Of a DNA stretch of 64,000 nt, positions 19,680 to 28,829 are shown piece after piece. The stretch lies in assembly GCF_036203305.1 (NCBI RefSeq), contig NZ_CP108131.1, positions 62,001 to 126,000 on the forward strand, written 5' to 3'. The notes under the pieces were generated by a model. The model made no database searches, was not told the origin of the DNA, and saw only the letters and a program-made list of their open reading frames with translations. The DNA comes from Streptomyces sp. NBC_00190. GTDB taxonomy: Bacteria > Actinomycetota > Actinomycetes > Streptomycetales > Streptomycetaceae. Position 1 is the stretch's first letter. Each line of letters starts with the position of its first letter. The translations under genes were made by a program, and so were the position numbers.

Positions 19680-19835
19680 ACGCCTCCTTGAGCCTCGGGA
19701 TCGAGCTGCCCAACGAGCGAGAGAAGGTGCAGTTGACGCACCAGCCGCGGTATCCGGTCAGGTAGCGCTGGCCCTGGCCCTTGATCAGGATCCCTTCGAC
19801 ACAGGGCACATCGGTCCAGGACTCCAGCCACTCCC
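19680..19835 (-). pseudogene. Possible ATP-dependent DNA ligase fragment
   Basis: One minus-strand frame gives EWLESWTDVPCVEGILIKG followed by QRYLTGYRGW, matching the EGxxxK motif IV region and the lead into motif V of ATP-dependent DNA ligases. It then changes to unrelated sequence. It overlaps the 3' end of the SCO6745-family gene in another frame. Confidence 0.3.
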
Positions 19836-20642
19836 GCCTTCGCGAGGTCCGTGGTCATCGGTCAGAGCGTCCACCGCGCTGTCAGGGCATGGCAGGGAGG
19901 CGGTCAACGCGTTGATGAGCTGGGCGAGCTCGGTACGTTGCCGGTCGGTCAGTGTGGCGTAGAGCGGCGCCTGCATCTCGTCGGTGAGTTGCTCGGCACG
20001 CTGCCGTCGGGGGACCTGTGTGGCGGCAACGGCATGCGGCTCTTGCCAGCCGTAGTGGGTTGCCTGTTCGACGCCGAGGTTGATGACCATGGCTGCTTGG
20101 GCGCTCAGCCCACACAGGCGCACCGCCGCCAGATGGCAGGCGCCACGGTGTTCCCGTAGTACGTGTATGCGCTGCATGGCGGCGCCGATCGGGTCGTTGC
20201 CGGGGCAGGGTTGCGCGCGCCAGCCGGCGAACAGGGGAAGGGCGTCGGTGTCGGCGGCGTCGATCAGCTGCTGTGCCAGGTGGTTGAAGTGCTCCACGTC
20301 GACGTCGGTGGGGATGTTGGCGCGCCCCCACGTCCGGACGGCCTGCGCGTAGCAGGCGGCGGCTTCCTTCGCCGGCATCACGGGCCGTCCCGCCACCCAG
20401 CCCGCGGTAACGAGGTGGGGGCCGAGGAAGCCCTGCACCGCCTGGACCACCGAGGCCGGTGCCTCGCCGAGCACGCCGAACCGCCCGCGGCAGTAGAAGC
20501 CGCGCCCTGGGGCGAACCCGGCACGCAGACCGATGGTGGCGGTCGCCTCGTCGGACATGAACTCGTCACCGAAATCGTGGATGGGCCGGGCCACTGCGGC
20601 GATGCAGTCGAAGATTTCCATGCGCTGAAGGTCGCTCACCAT
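19785..20642 (-). CDS. SCO6745-family (SalK-like) protein
   Basis: The 285-residue protein shows the order seen in SCO6745/SalK proteins: an N-terminal winged-helix-like region with RPIHDFGDEFMSDEATATIG and GFYCRGRFGVLGEAPASVVQ, then a helical domain with ALPLFAGWRAQPCPGNDP and HVLREHRGACHLAAVRLCGLSAQAAM. The biochemical role is not established. The last 25 or so residues (after DDHGPREGG) may be read into flanking debris. It is divergent from a LysR gene across 58 bp. Confidence 0.65.
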   Translation of the reverse strand: MVSDLQRMEIFDCIAAVARPIHDFGDEFMSDEATATIGLRAGFAPGRGFYCRGRFGVLGEAPASVVQAVQGFLGPHLVTAGWVAGRPVMPAKEAAACYAQAVRTWGRANIPTDVDVEHFNHLAQQLIDAADTDALPLFAGWRAQPCPGNDPIGAAMQRIHVLREHRGACHLAAVRLCGLSAQAAMVINLGVEQATHYGWQEPHAVAATQVPRRQRAEQLTDEMQAPLYATLTDRQRTELAQLINALTASLPCPDSAVDALTDDHGPREGGSGWSPGPMCPVSKGS

Positions 20643-20702
20643 GACTCAATAGGTCAAGGGGATGATTTCTGATGAAACCCTTTAGGTAATCTATCGAGTC
20701 AT
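20641..20702. promoter_or_regulatory. Inverted repeat spanning the divergent promoter region
   Basis: ATGACTCAATAG at 20641-20652 and CTATCGAGTCAT at 20691-20702 are inverted copies with one mismatch in 12. They lie at the two ends of the intergenic region and overlap both start codons. Placement suggests joint control of the LysR gene and the SCO6745-family gene. Confidence 0.5.
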
Positions 20703-21621
20703 GCTGGATATCCGCCGTCTACACATGCTCAAGACCGTCGCCGCCCGCGGTTCCATCGCTGCGGCCGCCCAGTCACTGGCGCTGTCTGCCGGTGCCGTGT
20801 CCCAGCAGCTGTCCGCGCTGCGGCACGACGTGGGAGTCGACCTGCTGCGCCCCGACGGGCGAACCGTGGCACTGACGGAGGCGGGCCGGGTGCTCCTCGA
20901 ACACGCCGACCGGATCATCGCTGCCATGGAGGAAGCCGAGAGCGCCCTCGCGGCGGTCAAGGGCACGGTAGGCGCCACCGCTACGCTCGCCGCGTTGCCG
21001 TCGACCGTCGCCAGGATCGTGGCTCCCGCGCTGACCGCACTGGGCTCACACCACCCGCAGCTCACCGTGACCTGTCTTGTCACCGACCAGGCGCAACTGC
21101 GGGAACTCACGCTCGGCGCCGTCGATGTGGTGCTGGGACAGCGGTATCACCACCGGCCCGACACCGCGCCCCGGGGCATCGACGTCTCGCCGCTGCTCGA
21201 CGATCCGCTGCTCGTCGTCACCGCCGCCGACCAAGTTGACGAACGGCCCGTCGCCCTGCGGGAACTGGCCACGCACAGCCTCGCCCTGCCGCCGCCGACC
21301 ACGGACTGCGGACAGGCCATCCTGCAGGCCTGCCACCAGGCCGGTTTCACGCCCACGACGCGCTACATCACCGCCGACATCGCCGCCCAGCTCACCCTCG
21401 CACGGGCCGGCCTCGCCACCGCGCTCGTCCCCCGAACGGCCATCGACCCGACCACACCCGGAATCCGCACGGCGCCCATCGAGGACCGCCCGATCCTGCG
21501 CCTCCTGTTCGCCGCGACGCGTCACACCGAGACCCCGAACCCGACGACCACAGCCGTCATCGCCGCCCTGCGCACAGCCGCGCAACAGGGGCGCACCACA
21601 CACCTCCCGCCAGCCTACTGA
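20701..21621 (+). CDS. LysR-family transcriptional regulator
   Basis: The 306-residue protein starts MLDIRRLHMLKTVAARGSIA and has the LysR HTH (AAAAQSLALSAGAVSQQLSAL) and linker helix. The effector-binding domain follows from about residue 90. It probably regulates the divergent SCO6745-family gene and itself through the inverted repeat that overlaps both starts. Ligand unknown. Confidence 0.9.
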   Translation: MLDIRRLHMLKTVAARGSIAAAAQSLALSAGAVSQQLSALRHDVGVDLLRPDGRTVALTEAGRVLLEHADRIIAAMEEAESALAAVKGTVGATATLAALPSTVARIVAPALTALGSHHPQLTVTCLVTDQAQLRELTLGAVDVVLGQRYHHRPDTAPRGIDVSPLLDDPLLVVTAADQVDERPVALRELATHSLALPPPTTDCGQAILQACHQAGFTPTTRYITADIAAQLTLARAGLATALVPRTAIDPTTPGIRTAPIEDRPILRLLFAATRHTETPNPTTTAVIAALRTAAQQGRTTHLPPAY

Positions 21622-21642
21622 GGCTTTTGGGCGTGGTGTCGT

Positions 21643-21658
21643 CAGGCCTTGAGGCCTG
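21643..21658 (+). terminator. Short GC hairpin after the LysR gene
   Basis: CAGGCC-TTGA-GGCCTG forms a perfect 6-bp stem with a four-base loop, 21 bp after the LysR stop. No T-run follows, as is usual in high-GC actinomycetes. Confidence 0.4.
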
Positions 21659-21785
21659 TGTCGGTCAGGCAGCCGTCGGGCATGCCACCACTGCGACGCC
21701 GCCGCCAGCCTCGGGGCAGTCCTGCAGCTGGGTCGCGGCCACGCCCCGGTGTGACGCGTTACTTTAGCGCGGCGTTCTTCCCTGC

Positions 21786-21968
21786 ATGGACGACATGCTG
21801 GACCTGCTGCTTGACGGAGTGACGGAGCCGCGGCTGAAGCTGATCAGCGGGGATGAGGCCCGGGCCCTGATGGACCTCCTCGGCGTTCTCGACGACGACG
21901 TGCAGCCCGAGGAGATCCGCAGGGCCGCAGGCGAAATGCGCTTCCGCCTCGGCTCCCGTCTGGCCTGA
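21786..21968 (+). CDS. Small hypothetical acidic protein (60 aa)
   Basis: The product MDDMLDLLLDGVTEPRLKLI continues through DEARALMDLLGVLDDDVQPE. It is strongly acidic and helical, with a consistent codon pattern. No family recognised. Upstream bases are not a strong ribosome site, so the start is tentative. Confidence 0.5.
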   Translation: MDDMLDLLLDGVTEPRLKLISGDEARALMDLLGVLDDDVQPEEIRRAAGEMRFRLGSRLA

Positions 21969-22045
21969 ATCCGCTGCCTCGCCTAGCGCTGCCTCGTGGC
22001 AGCGGTACGCCTCGCAACGAGCATGTCACCAGCCCCGAACCGGGC

Positions 22046-22393
22046 TCACGAGTTGCCAGGAGTGGACGTCCTGGAGTCCACGCTGACCAGCGATAAGTCT
22101 GTTCTTCCCGAACGGGCCGCCTCGGCGATCATGCCTTCCAGCAGAGCGGAGAAAACACCGGCGTCCCGCCAGACCCGGAAGCGTCCGTAGACGGTGGCCC
22201 AGGGGTCGAACTCGCAGGGCATCTCCCGCCACTGGCCGCTTGAACGGAACCGCCAGATCACGCCCTCGAACTGTTCCTGCAGCCGCTCGGGATACGGACC
22301 GTACCTGCCGATCGGCAGGTACGGCTCGATGAACTTCCGCTGAGCATCGGCGAGTTGCCTGCGCGTCACGACCAAAGTCCTACCGGGTTCCAC
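22046..22393 (-). pseudogene. IS5-family transposase, N-terminal part (orfA)
   Basis: The frame reads VVTRRQLADAQRKFIEPYLP, then QFEGVIWRFRSSGQWREMPC. This is the DUF4096-type N-terminal part of two-frame IS5 transposases. It ends at LSLVSVDSRTS, where the DDE frame should continue, and that second part is absent. The element is non-functional. Confidence 0.75.
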
Positions 22394-22484
22394 CCCACGA
22401 AGAGGACAGAACCGAGCAACTGATCACGCCATCACACAGGCCCTAGCAGCAGGTCCTGCCCCGTTACGACCAGCGGTGTGGCGC

Positions 22485-22937
22485 TCAGCGCTCGTAAGTC
22501 CCGACCAGGGTGCCGGAGGCCAGCTCCCTGCCCATCAGGGCACGGTGCACGTCCTCGACGCCCGGCCGGTCGTGCAGCGGCAGCGGCTCGGACAGGGCGT
22601 ACAGGCGGAAGAAGTACCGGTGCGGCCCGTGCCCCGGTGGAGGCATCGGCCCTCCCCAGCCCACGCGCCCGAAGCCGTTGGGCCACGGCAGGCCGCCCTG
22701 CGGCTTCTGGCCCTCCGCTACCCTGGTCGTCCCCGGATCGATGCCTGTCACTAGCCAGTGCAGGAAGGTCGGCCCAGGCGCGTCGGGGTCCTCGCACAGG
22801 AGCACCAGCTCCGTCGCCTCGTCCGGCACCCCCGACCAGGTCAGGGGCGGTGAGATGTTCTCCCCCTCCCCGCTGTACCGGAGAGGGATCACCGTATTGT
22901 CGCCGAACGCGGTGCTGCTGAGTTCAATTCCGCTCAT
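22485..22937 (-). CDS. YbhB/YbcL-family (PEBP) protein
   Basis: The 150-residue protein is a bacterial phosphatidylethanolamine-binding-like protein. It has the GEGENISPPLTWSGVPDEAT entry, the CEDPDAPGPTFLHWLVTGID ligand-pocket motif, and the GHGPHRYFFRLYALSEPL strand. Length is normal. The function of bacterial members is unclear; they bind anionic ligands in the cytosol or envelope. The ATG at 22937 gives the canonical N-terminus. It is divergent from the THEP1 gene. Confidence 0.9.
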   Translation of the reverse strand: MSGIELSSTAFGDNTVIPLRYSGEGENISPPLTWSGVPDEATELVLLCEDPDAPGPTFLHWLVTGIDPGTTRVAEGQKPQGGLPWPNGFGRVGWGGPMPPPGHGPHRYFFRLYALSEPLPLHDRPGVEDVHRALMGRELASGTLVGTYER

Positions 22938-23041
22938 GCGCGCCGCTATACCCGCGGGCGCCGGCACCGGTCCGCACACCAAACCCCCCGTACGGCCGAG
23001 CCCGTGCGGCCCGCCGCCGGGTGCGGGGTGAGGATGGCAGT

Positions 23042-23626
23042 GTGCCGACAAGGATCCTGTTCGAAGGCCGCCCCGGCTCGGGCAAGACGACCGCCCTCCG
23101 CCAGCTGGCCGAGCTGCTGCCCGCCCGCACGGCCACCGGCTTCACCACGGAGGAGATCCGGCAGTCCGGCCACCGAGTCGGCTTCGCCCTGGAGACCCTG
23201 GCAGGCCGGCGGGAGGTGCTTGCCCATGTCGACCTCCCCGGTCCGCCGCGGGTGGGGAAATACGGCGTCGACCTGGGCGTCATGGAACGCCTGGCGCTGC
23301 CGTCGCTCCGGCCGGCGGCAAGCGCCGAGGCGACGGGGCGGCTAGTGATCATCGACGAGCTGGGGCGGATGGAACTGGCATCCGAGGCGTTCCGGGACGC
23401 GGTCATCACCCTGTTCGCCGCGGACATCGACGCCGTCGCCACGGTCCACGCAGACCACGATCCGTTCACCGACGCCCTCAAGCGGCGCGCCGACATCGAG
23501 GTCGTCCACCTCACCCCGGCAAACCGAGACTCCCTGCCCGAGAAGCTCGCCGCCCGGCTGCAGGGGCGAGCATCCCGGCCGCTGAGACGGCCAGAGCGAT
23601 CGCGAGTTCCCGCTCGCAGCCGTTGA
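23042..23626 (+). CDS. THEP1-family nucleoside-triphosphatase
   Basis: The protein has Walker A GRPGSGKTTALRQLAELLP at residues 9-16, the family strand ATGFTTEEIRQSGHRVGF, and Walker B RLVIIDELGRMELASEAF. This fits the NTPase_1/THEP1 family, P-loop NTPases that hydrolyse NTPs with broad specificity. I chose the GTG at 23042 because GGTGAGG lies about 8 bp upstream. The last 15 or so residues (RASRPLRRPERSR) are read from antisense IS4 sequence, so the original 3' end was lost or trimmed. The core domain is complete. Confidence 0.8.
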   Translation: MPTRILFEGRPGSGKTTALRQLAELLPARTATGFTTEEIRQSGHRVGFALETLAGRREVLAHVDLPGPPRVGKYGVDLGVMERLALPSLRPAASAEATGRLVIIDELGRMELASEAFRDAVITLFAADIDAVATVHADHDPFTDALKRRADIEVVHLTPANRDSLPEKLAARLQGRASRPLRRPERSRVPARSR

Positions 23627-24140
23627 AGCCGCCCACCGCCGCGTCGATCTGCGCGTGGGTGCCACACTCGATTAACGTCACCACCCTCACCTGGGGAAAC
23701 CCTGCCGACTGGCCGTTCTTGACCGGCCCGCCGAACGCGGCCCGGTTCACCTTCGTGTCCGGCGCGTCCAGCACGAACCCTTCCACCGCGGCCAGCCGCA
23801 TCCCGCGGTAGAAGGAGTCCTGCAGTCCGACCGGCGCCAACGGGCCGGCCAGTTCCCGAAACACGGCCTCCAGCACCAGCGGCCCCAGACGCCCGCGCCC
23901 GCGTAAACGACGACCTGTTCGGAATACTTGCAATCAGCTCTGGGACGCTGCCGACCAGGTGTTCAGCGACATCGTCGTAGGAATCCTGCTGGAACAGCGC
24001 CAGCGCAAGGGTGAAATAGACCATGAACCCGGCGGGCAGCGCGCCGGGTTTCTTGTCCCGGACCCGGCACTTCTCCAGCACGCTGGCGACGAGTTCCAAT
24101 TCGGTGGCGGTGGGAGAGGGTGAGTTGCTTGGATCGGCGC
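23565..24140 (-). pseudogene. IS4-family transposase, N-terminal half, frameshifted
   Basis: The first part reads VLEKCRVRDKKPGALPAGFM and QDSYDDVAEHLVGSVPELIA. After a frameshift near 23930 it continues as YRGMRLAAVEGFVLDAPDT, which contains the first catalytic Asp region, then VRVVTLIECGTHAQIDAAVG. It stops before the second and third catalytic residues. Its truncated end abuts the THEP1 gene. Confidence 0.8.
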
Positions 24141-24323
24141 ATGGAGAACTCGATCTGGGACGCGTTGCTGCCGGTGGTCCGGGAAGAGGTGGACGAGCTG
24201 ATCAGGAGTGGTCGGCGGCTTCACGCGGTGAAGCTCATCCGGGAGGCCCACCCCGGGCCGCTTCCTCGACTACCTGACGCTGTGGAGGTGATGTGCGAGC
24301 GCGCGGCGGAGCTGCGGTGCTGA
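24141..24323 (+). CDS. Small hypothetical protein (60 aa)
   Basis: The product begins MENSIWDALLPVVREEVDEL and has RRLHAVKLIREAHP, a charged, helical sequence. I have a sense that similar small proteins occur in streptomycetes but cannot name a family. A frame from 24120 exists but the ATG at 24141 gives a more natural N-terminus. Confidence 0.55.
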   Translation: MENSIWDALLPVVREEVDELIRSGRRLHAVKLIREAHPGPLPRLPDAVEVMCERAAELRC

Positions 24324-24543
24324 CACGGGTGTCGGGGCTCTGTGCAGCGAGTCCGTGGGTCCAGCTGCGACGCAGAACCCCGTTGGAGTCCGGATGGTGA
24401 ATATCCGACTGGCAGGGCTTCAGCGTTCTCGCGTGGAGCCCAGTTCGTGGCGATCTGTCGGCTTGGTGGGGCGCCGGAACGTGGCAGGCGCGGGCTTCCA
24501 AGATCATGGAGCTCTCGACACCCCGTGATCCGACTGGAGGACC

Positions 24544-25717
24544 GTGCCTGCCAACACATCAGCGCCGATCCTGACTGCCTTTGACCAACTCCGCCGGCAT
24601 CCCGAGGCCGTGCCCGAGGAGATCCCGGGCCTGCTGGAGCGACTGGCTGAGGTGCCCGATCCCCGGGACCCGCGCAGGGTGCGACACGCCCTGGTCGCCG
24701 TGCTCGCCTGACCGCGTGCGCGGTTCTGGCCGGGGCGACCTCCCTACTGGCGGTTGGCGAGTGGATCGCTGACGCCCCGTCCTGTGTCCTGGAGCGCCTT
24801 GGCGTACGGCCCGATCCGCTGTTCTCGAAGCGGTGCACGCCTACGGAAACGACGGTACGGCGGCTGCTGGGCCGCATCGACGGCGACGTGTTGGACCGGG
24901 CAGTGGGCGGCTGGCTGGCCGACCGGTGCCCCGGCACCGACGGCCGGATGCGCGCACTGGCGGTCGACGGCAAGAGCCTGCGCGGAGCAGGCAGGGCCAA
25001 AGGTCGGAAGGTTCACCTGCTCGCCGCATGCGACCCCGTCCGCGGCTTGGTCCTGGCCCAGCTCGACGTGGGCGAGAAGACCAATGAGATCACCTGCTTC
25101 CGGCCGCTACTGGAGACCCTCACCGACCTGGCCGGCGTGGTCGTGACCATCGACACGATGCACCCCCAGCCCGAGCATGCGACATACCTGCTCGGCCGCA
25201 ACGCGAACTACATCGTGATCGTGAAAGGGAATCAGAAGAAGCTCCGCAAGCAGCTCAAGCCCTTTCCGTGGAAGCATATTCCGCTGCAGTCACGAACCCA
25301 TGACACCGGGCACGGCCGGGGCGAGATCCGCAGGTCAAGGTGTGCACGGTGAACAACCTGCTCTTCCCCAGCGCACACCAGGCCGTTCAGCTCAGGCGCC
25401 GCCGGGTGGACCGCACGACCGACAGGATCAGCATCAAGACCGTCTACGCCGTCACCAGCCTGACCGCCGGGCAGGCCACACCCGCCCAGCTCGCGACCTC
25501 CATTCGTGACCACTGGAAGATCGAAGCCCTGCACCACGTCCGAGACGTGACGTTCGCCGAGGACGCCTCACAGCTGCGGACGGGCACCGCCCCTCGCTCG
25601 ATGGCGACCTGGCGCAACCTCGCTATCGGCGCCCTCCGCCTCGCGGGGAACACCAACATCGCCGCCAGCCTTCGACGCAACGCTCGCGACTGTCGATACC
25701 TGCCAGCCGTCAGGTGA
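24544..25717 (+). pseudogene. ISAs1-family transposase with two frameshifts
   Basis: The N-terminus from the GTG at 24544 reads LTAFDQLRRHPEAVPEEIP, then [19 protein letters not shown], and hits TGA at 24708. The +1 frame continues directly with [19 protein letters not shown], then [19 protein letters not shown], including the first catalytic Asp, and [21 protein letters not shown] second shift near 25335 leads to [19 protein letters not shown] with the catalytic Glu and the end at 25717. The full element is present but needs two corrections. Confidence 0.85.
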
Positions 25718-25921
25718 CGATGACACGCAGAACGTACGGCTCGCCGGCGCTGGTGGCCGCGGCCTGTTCGCACAGGTCCGCTCGGCGGCGTGCCCCCGGG
25801 TGCCGTGACCGAGACCGCCAAAGAGGTCGTCTCGTTTGATGCCGAAGCCCTGGCTTCGCGGGTGGGCTACCGACCGATCTACGCGCTCCGAGAGCCAGTC
25901 CTATCCGTTGGTTGGGCGGGC

Positions 25922-27109
25922 TTATCCGGACGTCAGCCTGCCGGTGTCGTTGAGTTTCGGGTATCTGGTGTTCCAGCGGATCAGCAGGCCGGCGGTCAGC
26001 AGGCACAGCACGGCCGGTGTCGTCGGCAGGAGGAGGTCGGAGGCATCGCCCTGCCATAGTTGGGCGTTGGTCACCCAGGCCAGGGGAAGGTCCAGCAGGA
26101 AGAAGGCCAGTCCGGTCGGCCAGAAACGGCGGCGCGACCTCGTTGTGACGCCCCACAGGAACAGGACACCGGGGAGGACGAGGAGGATGGCCGTCGCCAC
26201 GGTCCGGTCGGGGCGTGGGGTGAAGGACTCGGAGCCCGGCATGGCCAGTGCGATGACCGCGAGGAAGAGCGCAAGGAGCAAGCGGCCGGTTCCGGGGCGA
26301 CGTTCCTTTGGCTGAACAGCCACCGGTGCACTGGGGCGCGGACCGGGCGCCTCTGTCGCGGTCCCCGGCGAGCAGGCGGGCCCGAGCGCGGCATCTGGGG
26401 TCACAACGGCATGCGGCACCCGAGCCGCGCGAGCAGCGGCCGGTGGTACTGGATCGGGGACCACCGCAAGACGGGCGAGCGCCTCGGCGCGGGCGGCCTC
26501 AGCACCATCGTCGGCCACTTGGGCACGGACGGTCTCCGATATACCCTCCGCCGTCTCGTGGCGGTCGGTCGCCGCGAGACGCGCAGCCGCCGCGAAACGC
26601 CGGAGTGCCTCAACCCGGCGGCCCTGTGGGACCCGGTGCTGCTCCCGCGTAGGATTCGCCCCCGTGACACGCGAGCCCGCTGAGTCACGAGCGGCATCCG
26701 TGATCCGGCGGGCGGGGGCGTTAACCGCCGTCATCGATCCGTCGAGGCCATACACAAACAGCGCGATGCCGTTCTCGAGCGCGTAGTTGACCGCCGTCGT
26801 GGTGTAACTGCTCCCCGTGAAAAAGAGCAGTTGCCGGTCCAGCCTCTGGCCGCGCGCGCCGAACAGGCGCTGCAACTCCGGACGCCCCACCGCCGCCCCT
26901 TGGTACTTGACCTGCCCCAGCGCCCGCGCCGACCGCACATCGACGCCGCCGTCCGAGCCCCCCGGCTTGGCGAACGCGTCGAGATATCCCCAGCAACGCA
27001 TCCAGGCCGCGGCATTATGCTCGGCATCCTGCCACGTTCGGACCGGACGTCTCTCCGGCGGCGGCCCGAGCCATACTGCCCGGGAGCTTATTTCGCTGGT
27101 CACAACCAC
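25922..27109 (-). CDS. Mrr-like restriction-endonuclease-domain protein with C-terminal membrane helices
   Basis: Residues about 25-135 form an Mrr-type PD-(D/E)xK nuclease domain with the active-site pattern SDGGVDVRS (52-60) and GQVKYQG (65-71), then LLFFTGSSYTTTAVNYALENG. A long Ala/Arg-rich linker (about 150-260) follows. The C-terminal 130 residues hold four predicted membrane helices, including LLLALFLAVIALAMPG, VATAILLVLPGVLFLWGV and PAVLCLLTAGLLI. The nuclease would face the cytosol at the membrane. Related proteins act on foreign or modified DNA; this one has no methylase nearby. The start is a GTG at 27109. Confidence 0.7.
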   Translation of the reverse strand: MVVTSEISSRAVWLGPPPERRPVRTWQDAEHNAAAWMRCWGYLDAFAKPGGSDGGVDVRSARALGQVKYQGAAVGRPELQRLFGARGQRLDRQLLFFTGSSYTTTAVNYALENGIALFVYGLDGSMTAVNAPARRITDAARDSAGSRVTGANPTREQHRVPQGRRVEALRRFAAAARLAATDRHETAEGISETVRAQVADDGAEAARAEALARLAVVPDPVPPAAARAARVPHAVVTPDAALGPACSPGTATEAPGPRPSAPVAVQPKERRPGTGRLLLALFLAVIALAMPGSESFTPRPDRTVATAILLVLPGVLFLWGVTTRSRRRFWPTGLAFFLLDLPLAWVTNAQLWQGDASDLLLPTTPAVLCLLTAGLLIRWNTRYPKLNDTGRLTSG

Positions 27110-27149
27110 GGAGTATCGCAGGGCACGTCAGCCGGGAACCCGGCGGGCT

Positions 27150-27295
27150 TCCCCTCGGCCGCTGGGTCCACGAACAACGCTAGGCCCTTCGGACCGGCGA
27201 GCTGGAAGAGCGGCGCAAGAAAAACCCGTCGACGGGACGACGCCGGAATGGTCTGGCACCCGGAGAGGAAGCCTGGGAGACCATCGCCGACCAGG
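27150..27295 (+). pseudogene. Remnant of a helicase-associated (HA) repeat
   Basis: The plus strand reads LGRWVHEQR, a stop codon, then ALRTGELEERRKKNP and GEEAWETI. This is the pattern of helicase-associated repeats (LGRWVxxQR...L...R...L). Only about one repeat remains. Confidence 0.45.
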
Positions 27296-27375
27296 TCCGC
27301 GTCCGTCAAGATCGATCCCCCAGGTCACCTCTTCGCTCAGGGCGAGGACGTCGGCGAGGAGTTCGAGCACCGCCG

Positions 27376-27618
27376 GTGGCAGCCGGAACGCCCCGACGAG
27401 GTCTCATCCGCCAGATGCAGTGCTCAGTGTCCTGTGACATCAACCCGGACATCATCCGGGCCGCCCGCGGCATGCCGCCCAACCCCGAGAACTCGATCAC
27501 CTCGATCACCAAGGTCCTCGGCGTAAGCCCTGGCACCCTCTACAAGCACATCCCCGACCTGCAGGAGCTGCGCGCCAGCCGCATCCCCGCCCAGCTCGAG
27601 CCGGGCACACAGGAATGA
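27376..27618 (+). pseudogene. C-terminal HTH of a serine recombinase or similar mobile-element protein
   Basis: The frame ends with NPDIIRAARGMPPNPENSIT, then SITKVLGVSPGTLYKHIPDL. This is the HTH tail found in Tn3-type resolvases and related recombinases. No catalytic serine domain precedes it, so it is a fragment. Its TGA overlaps the ATG at 27615. Confidence 0.55.
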
Positions 27619-27671
27619 TCATGCAGATCAGGTTTCGTGCGGAGTGTTCTTGGCGAAGTACTTCAACCATG

Positions 27672-28787
27672 GGCTTACCGCCGGTTGCCGGTCATCCTGC
27701 TGTCGCTGTTTTCCGTGAGCCCCGAGGCGGGCGCTCCGTCCCGGTGCTGGGCACGCGGGTCGATGCGGAGGCGAAGCGCACCGCGCGCGTGCTGGCCGGG
27801 TTGGCGACCCATGCCAGACCTGTCGAGCGGACCCTCGCGCTGCGGCAGGCCGCTGCGGCTGCCGAAGAGTTGGTGGCCGCGCTGTCGGCTCTGGCTCCGG
27901 CCGTGGCCGGTGAGGGACTGCCGGCGGAGTCGACCAGTCAGTCGTTCTTCCGGGTCCGTGAAGGGGAACTGTCGGATCAGCAGGCCGCCCTGCACGGTGT
28001 CCTGGTCGTCCACCGCGGTCTGGAAGACCTGTGTGAGGCTCCGCTGTCGGGCGCCGACCTGGCGCTGGAGACGGCCGGGATGCGGCAAGCGGTGCTCGAC
28101 CTCACCGGCGCAGCACCGGGCGCCGACCCTGACTCCATACCGCTGGTGGCCGTCCCCGAGCCTGCTGCGGGGGCGTCGATGGAGAGTGTGTGGAGTGCTC
28201 GGTGGCTCATCGGGCACCAGGTCCATGTCCTGTTCAACATCTGCGCCGCGGTCGCCGTGGCCGACGCCACCCGCCATCTACGGCACGGCGACGGCGATGC
28301 CGCTCTGCCGCGGCTGGCGGATGCGACGGTGTACGTGCGGGGCTTTCCGGCGGCCATGACCCACGCAAGTACGGTCCCGGCCGATTACTACATGGCGGCG
28401 ATACGCCATACCATGGCGCCCCCGTCGGTGGACGTCCCGTTGAGCGGGCGCCAACATCGCGCATACAAGCTGTTCCGGGCGGCGATGAAGGACCTGCTGT
28501 CCGTGGTTCCCGACTCCTACGAGCAGTTGGCGGCCCGCGCCCCGGAGCTGGCCGAGGCACGGGGCGCGCTCCTGGAAGCCGACATCGTGGACGGTGAACG
28601 GCACGTCACCCTCGCGTACTCGATGGTGCATCTGCGTCGTTCCATCGCTCAGAAACCACAAGGCCCCGACAACGCCGTCGCCGAACTACGGCTCATGCGC
28701 CATCGCCGCGCGGCCCAGTACGCCTCCCTGATCCGCTTCGGGGACCACTACATCGCCGACGCCGTGGCCGGCCTGCGCCACTCGTGA
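27672..28787 (+). CDS. Unknown helical protein preceding a 2OG oxygenase gene
   Basis: The protein (about 371 residues from the ATG at 27672) is almost all helical, rich in Ala, Leu and Arg, with conserved-looking segments ARWLIGHQVHVLFNICAAVA, DYYMAAIRHTMAPPSVDVP and ERHVTLAYSMVHLRRSIAQK. Several His residues could be ligands, and the fold could be a heme or metal bundle, but I do not recognise a family. An ATG at 27615 is possible. It lies 42 bp upstream of the oxygenase on the same strand, so the two probably form an operon and act on the same substrate. Confidence 0.65.
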   Translation, partial: GLPPVAGHPAVAVFREPRGGRSVPVLGTRVDAEAKRTARVLAGLATHARPVERTLALRQAAAAAEELVAALSALAPAVAGEGLPAESTSQSFFRVREGELSDQQAALHGVLVVHRGLEDLCEAPLSGADLALETAGMRQAVLDLTGAAPGADPDSIPLVAVPEPAAGASMESVWSARWLIGHQVHVLFNICAAVAVADATRHLRHGDGDAALPRLADATVYVRGFPAAMTHASTVPADYYMAAIRHTMAPPSVDVPLSGRQHRAYKLFRAAMKDLLSVVPDSYEQLAARAPELAEARGALLEADIVDGERHVTLAYSMVHLRRSIAQKPQGPDNAVAELRLMRHRRAAQYASLIRFGDHYIADAVAGLRHS

Positions 28788-28829
28788 GTCCGCGTGTCCG
28801 CCGCCCACACCTCCGGCAGGGAGACCCTG

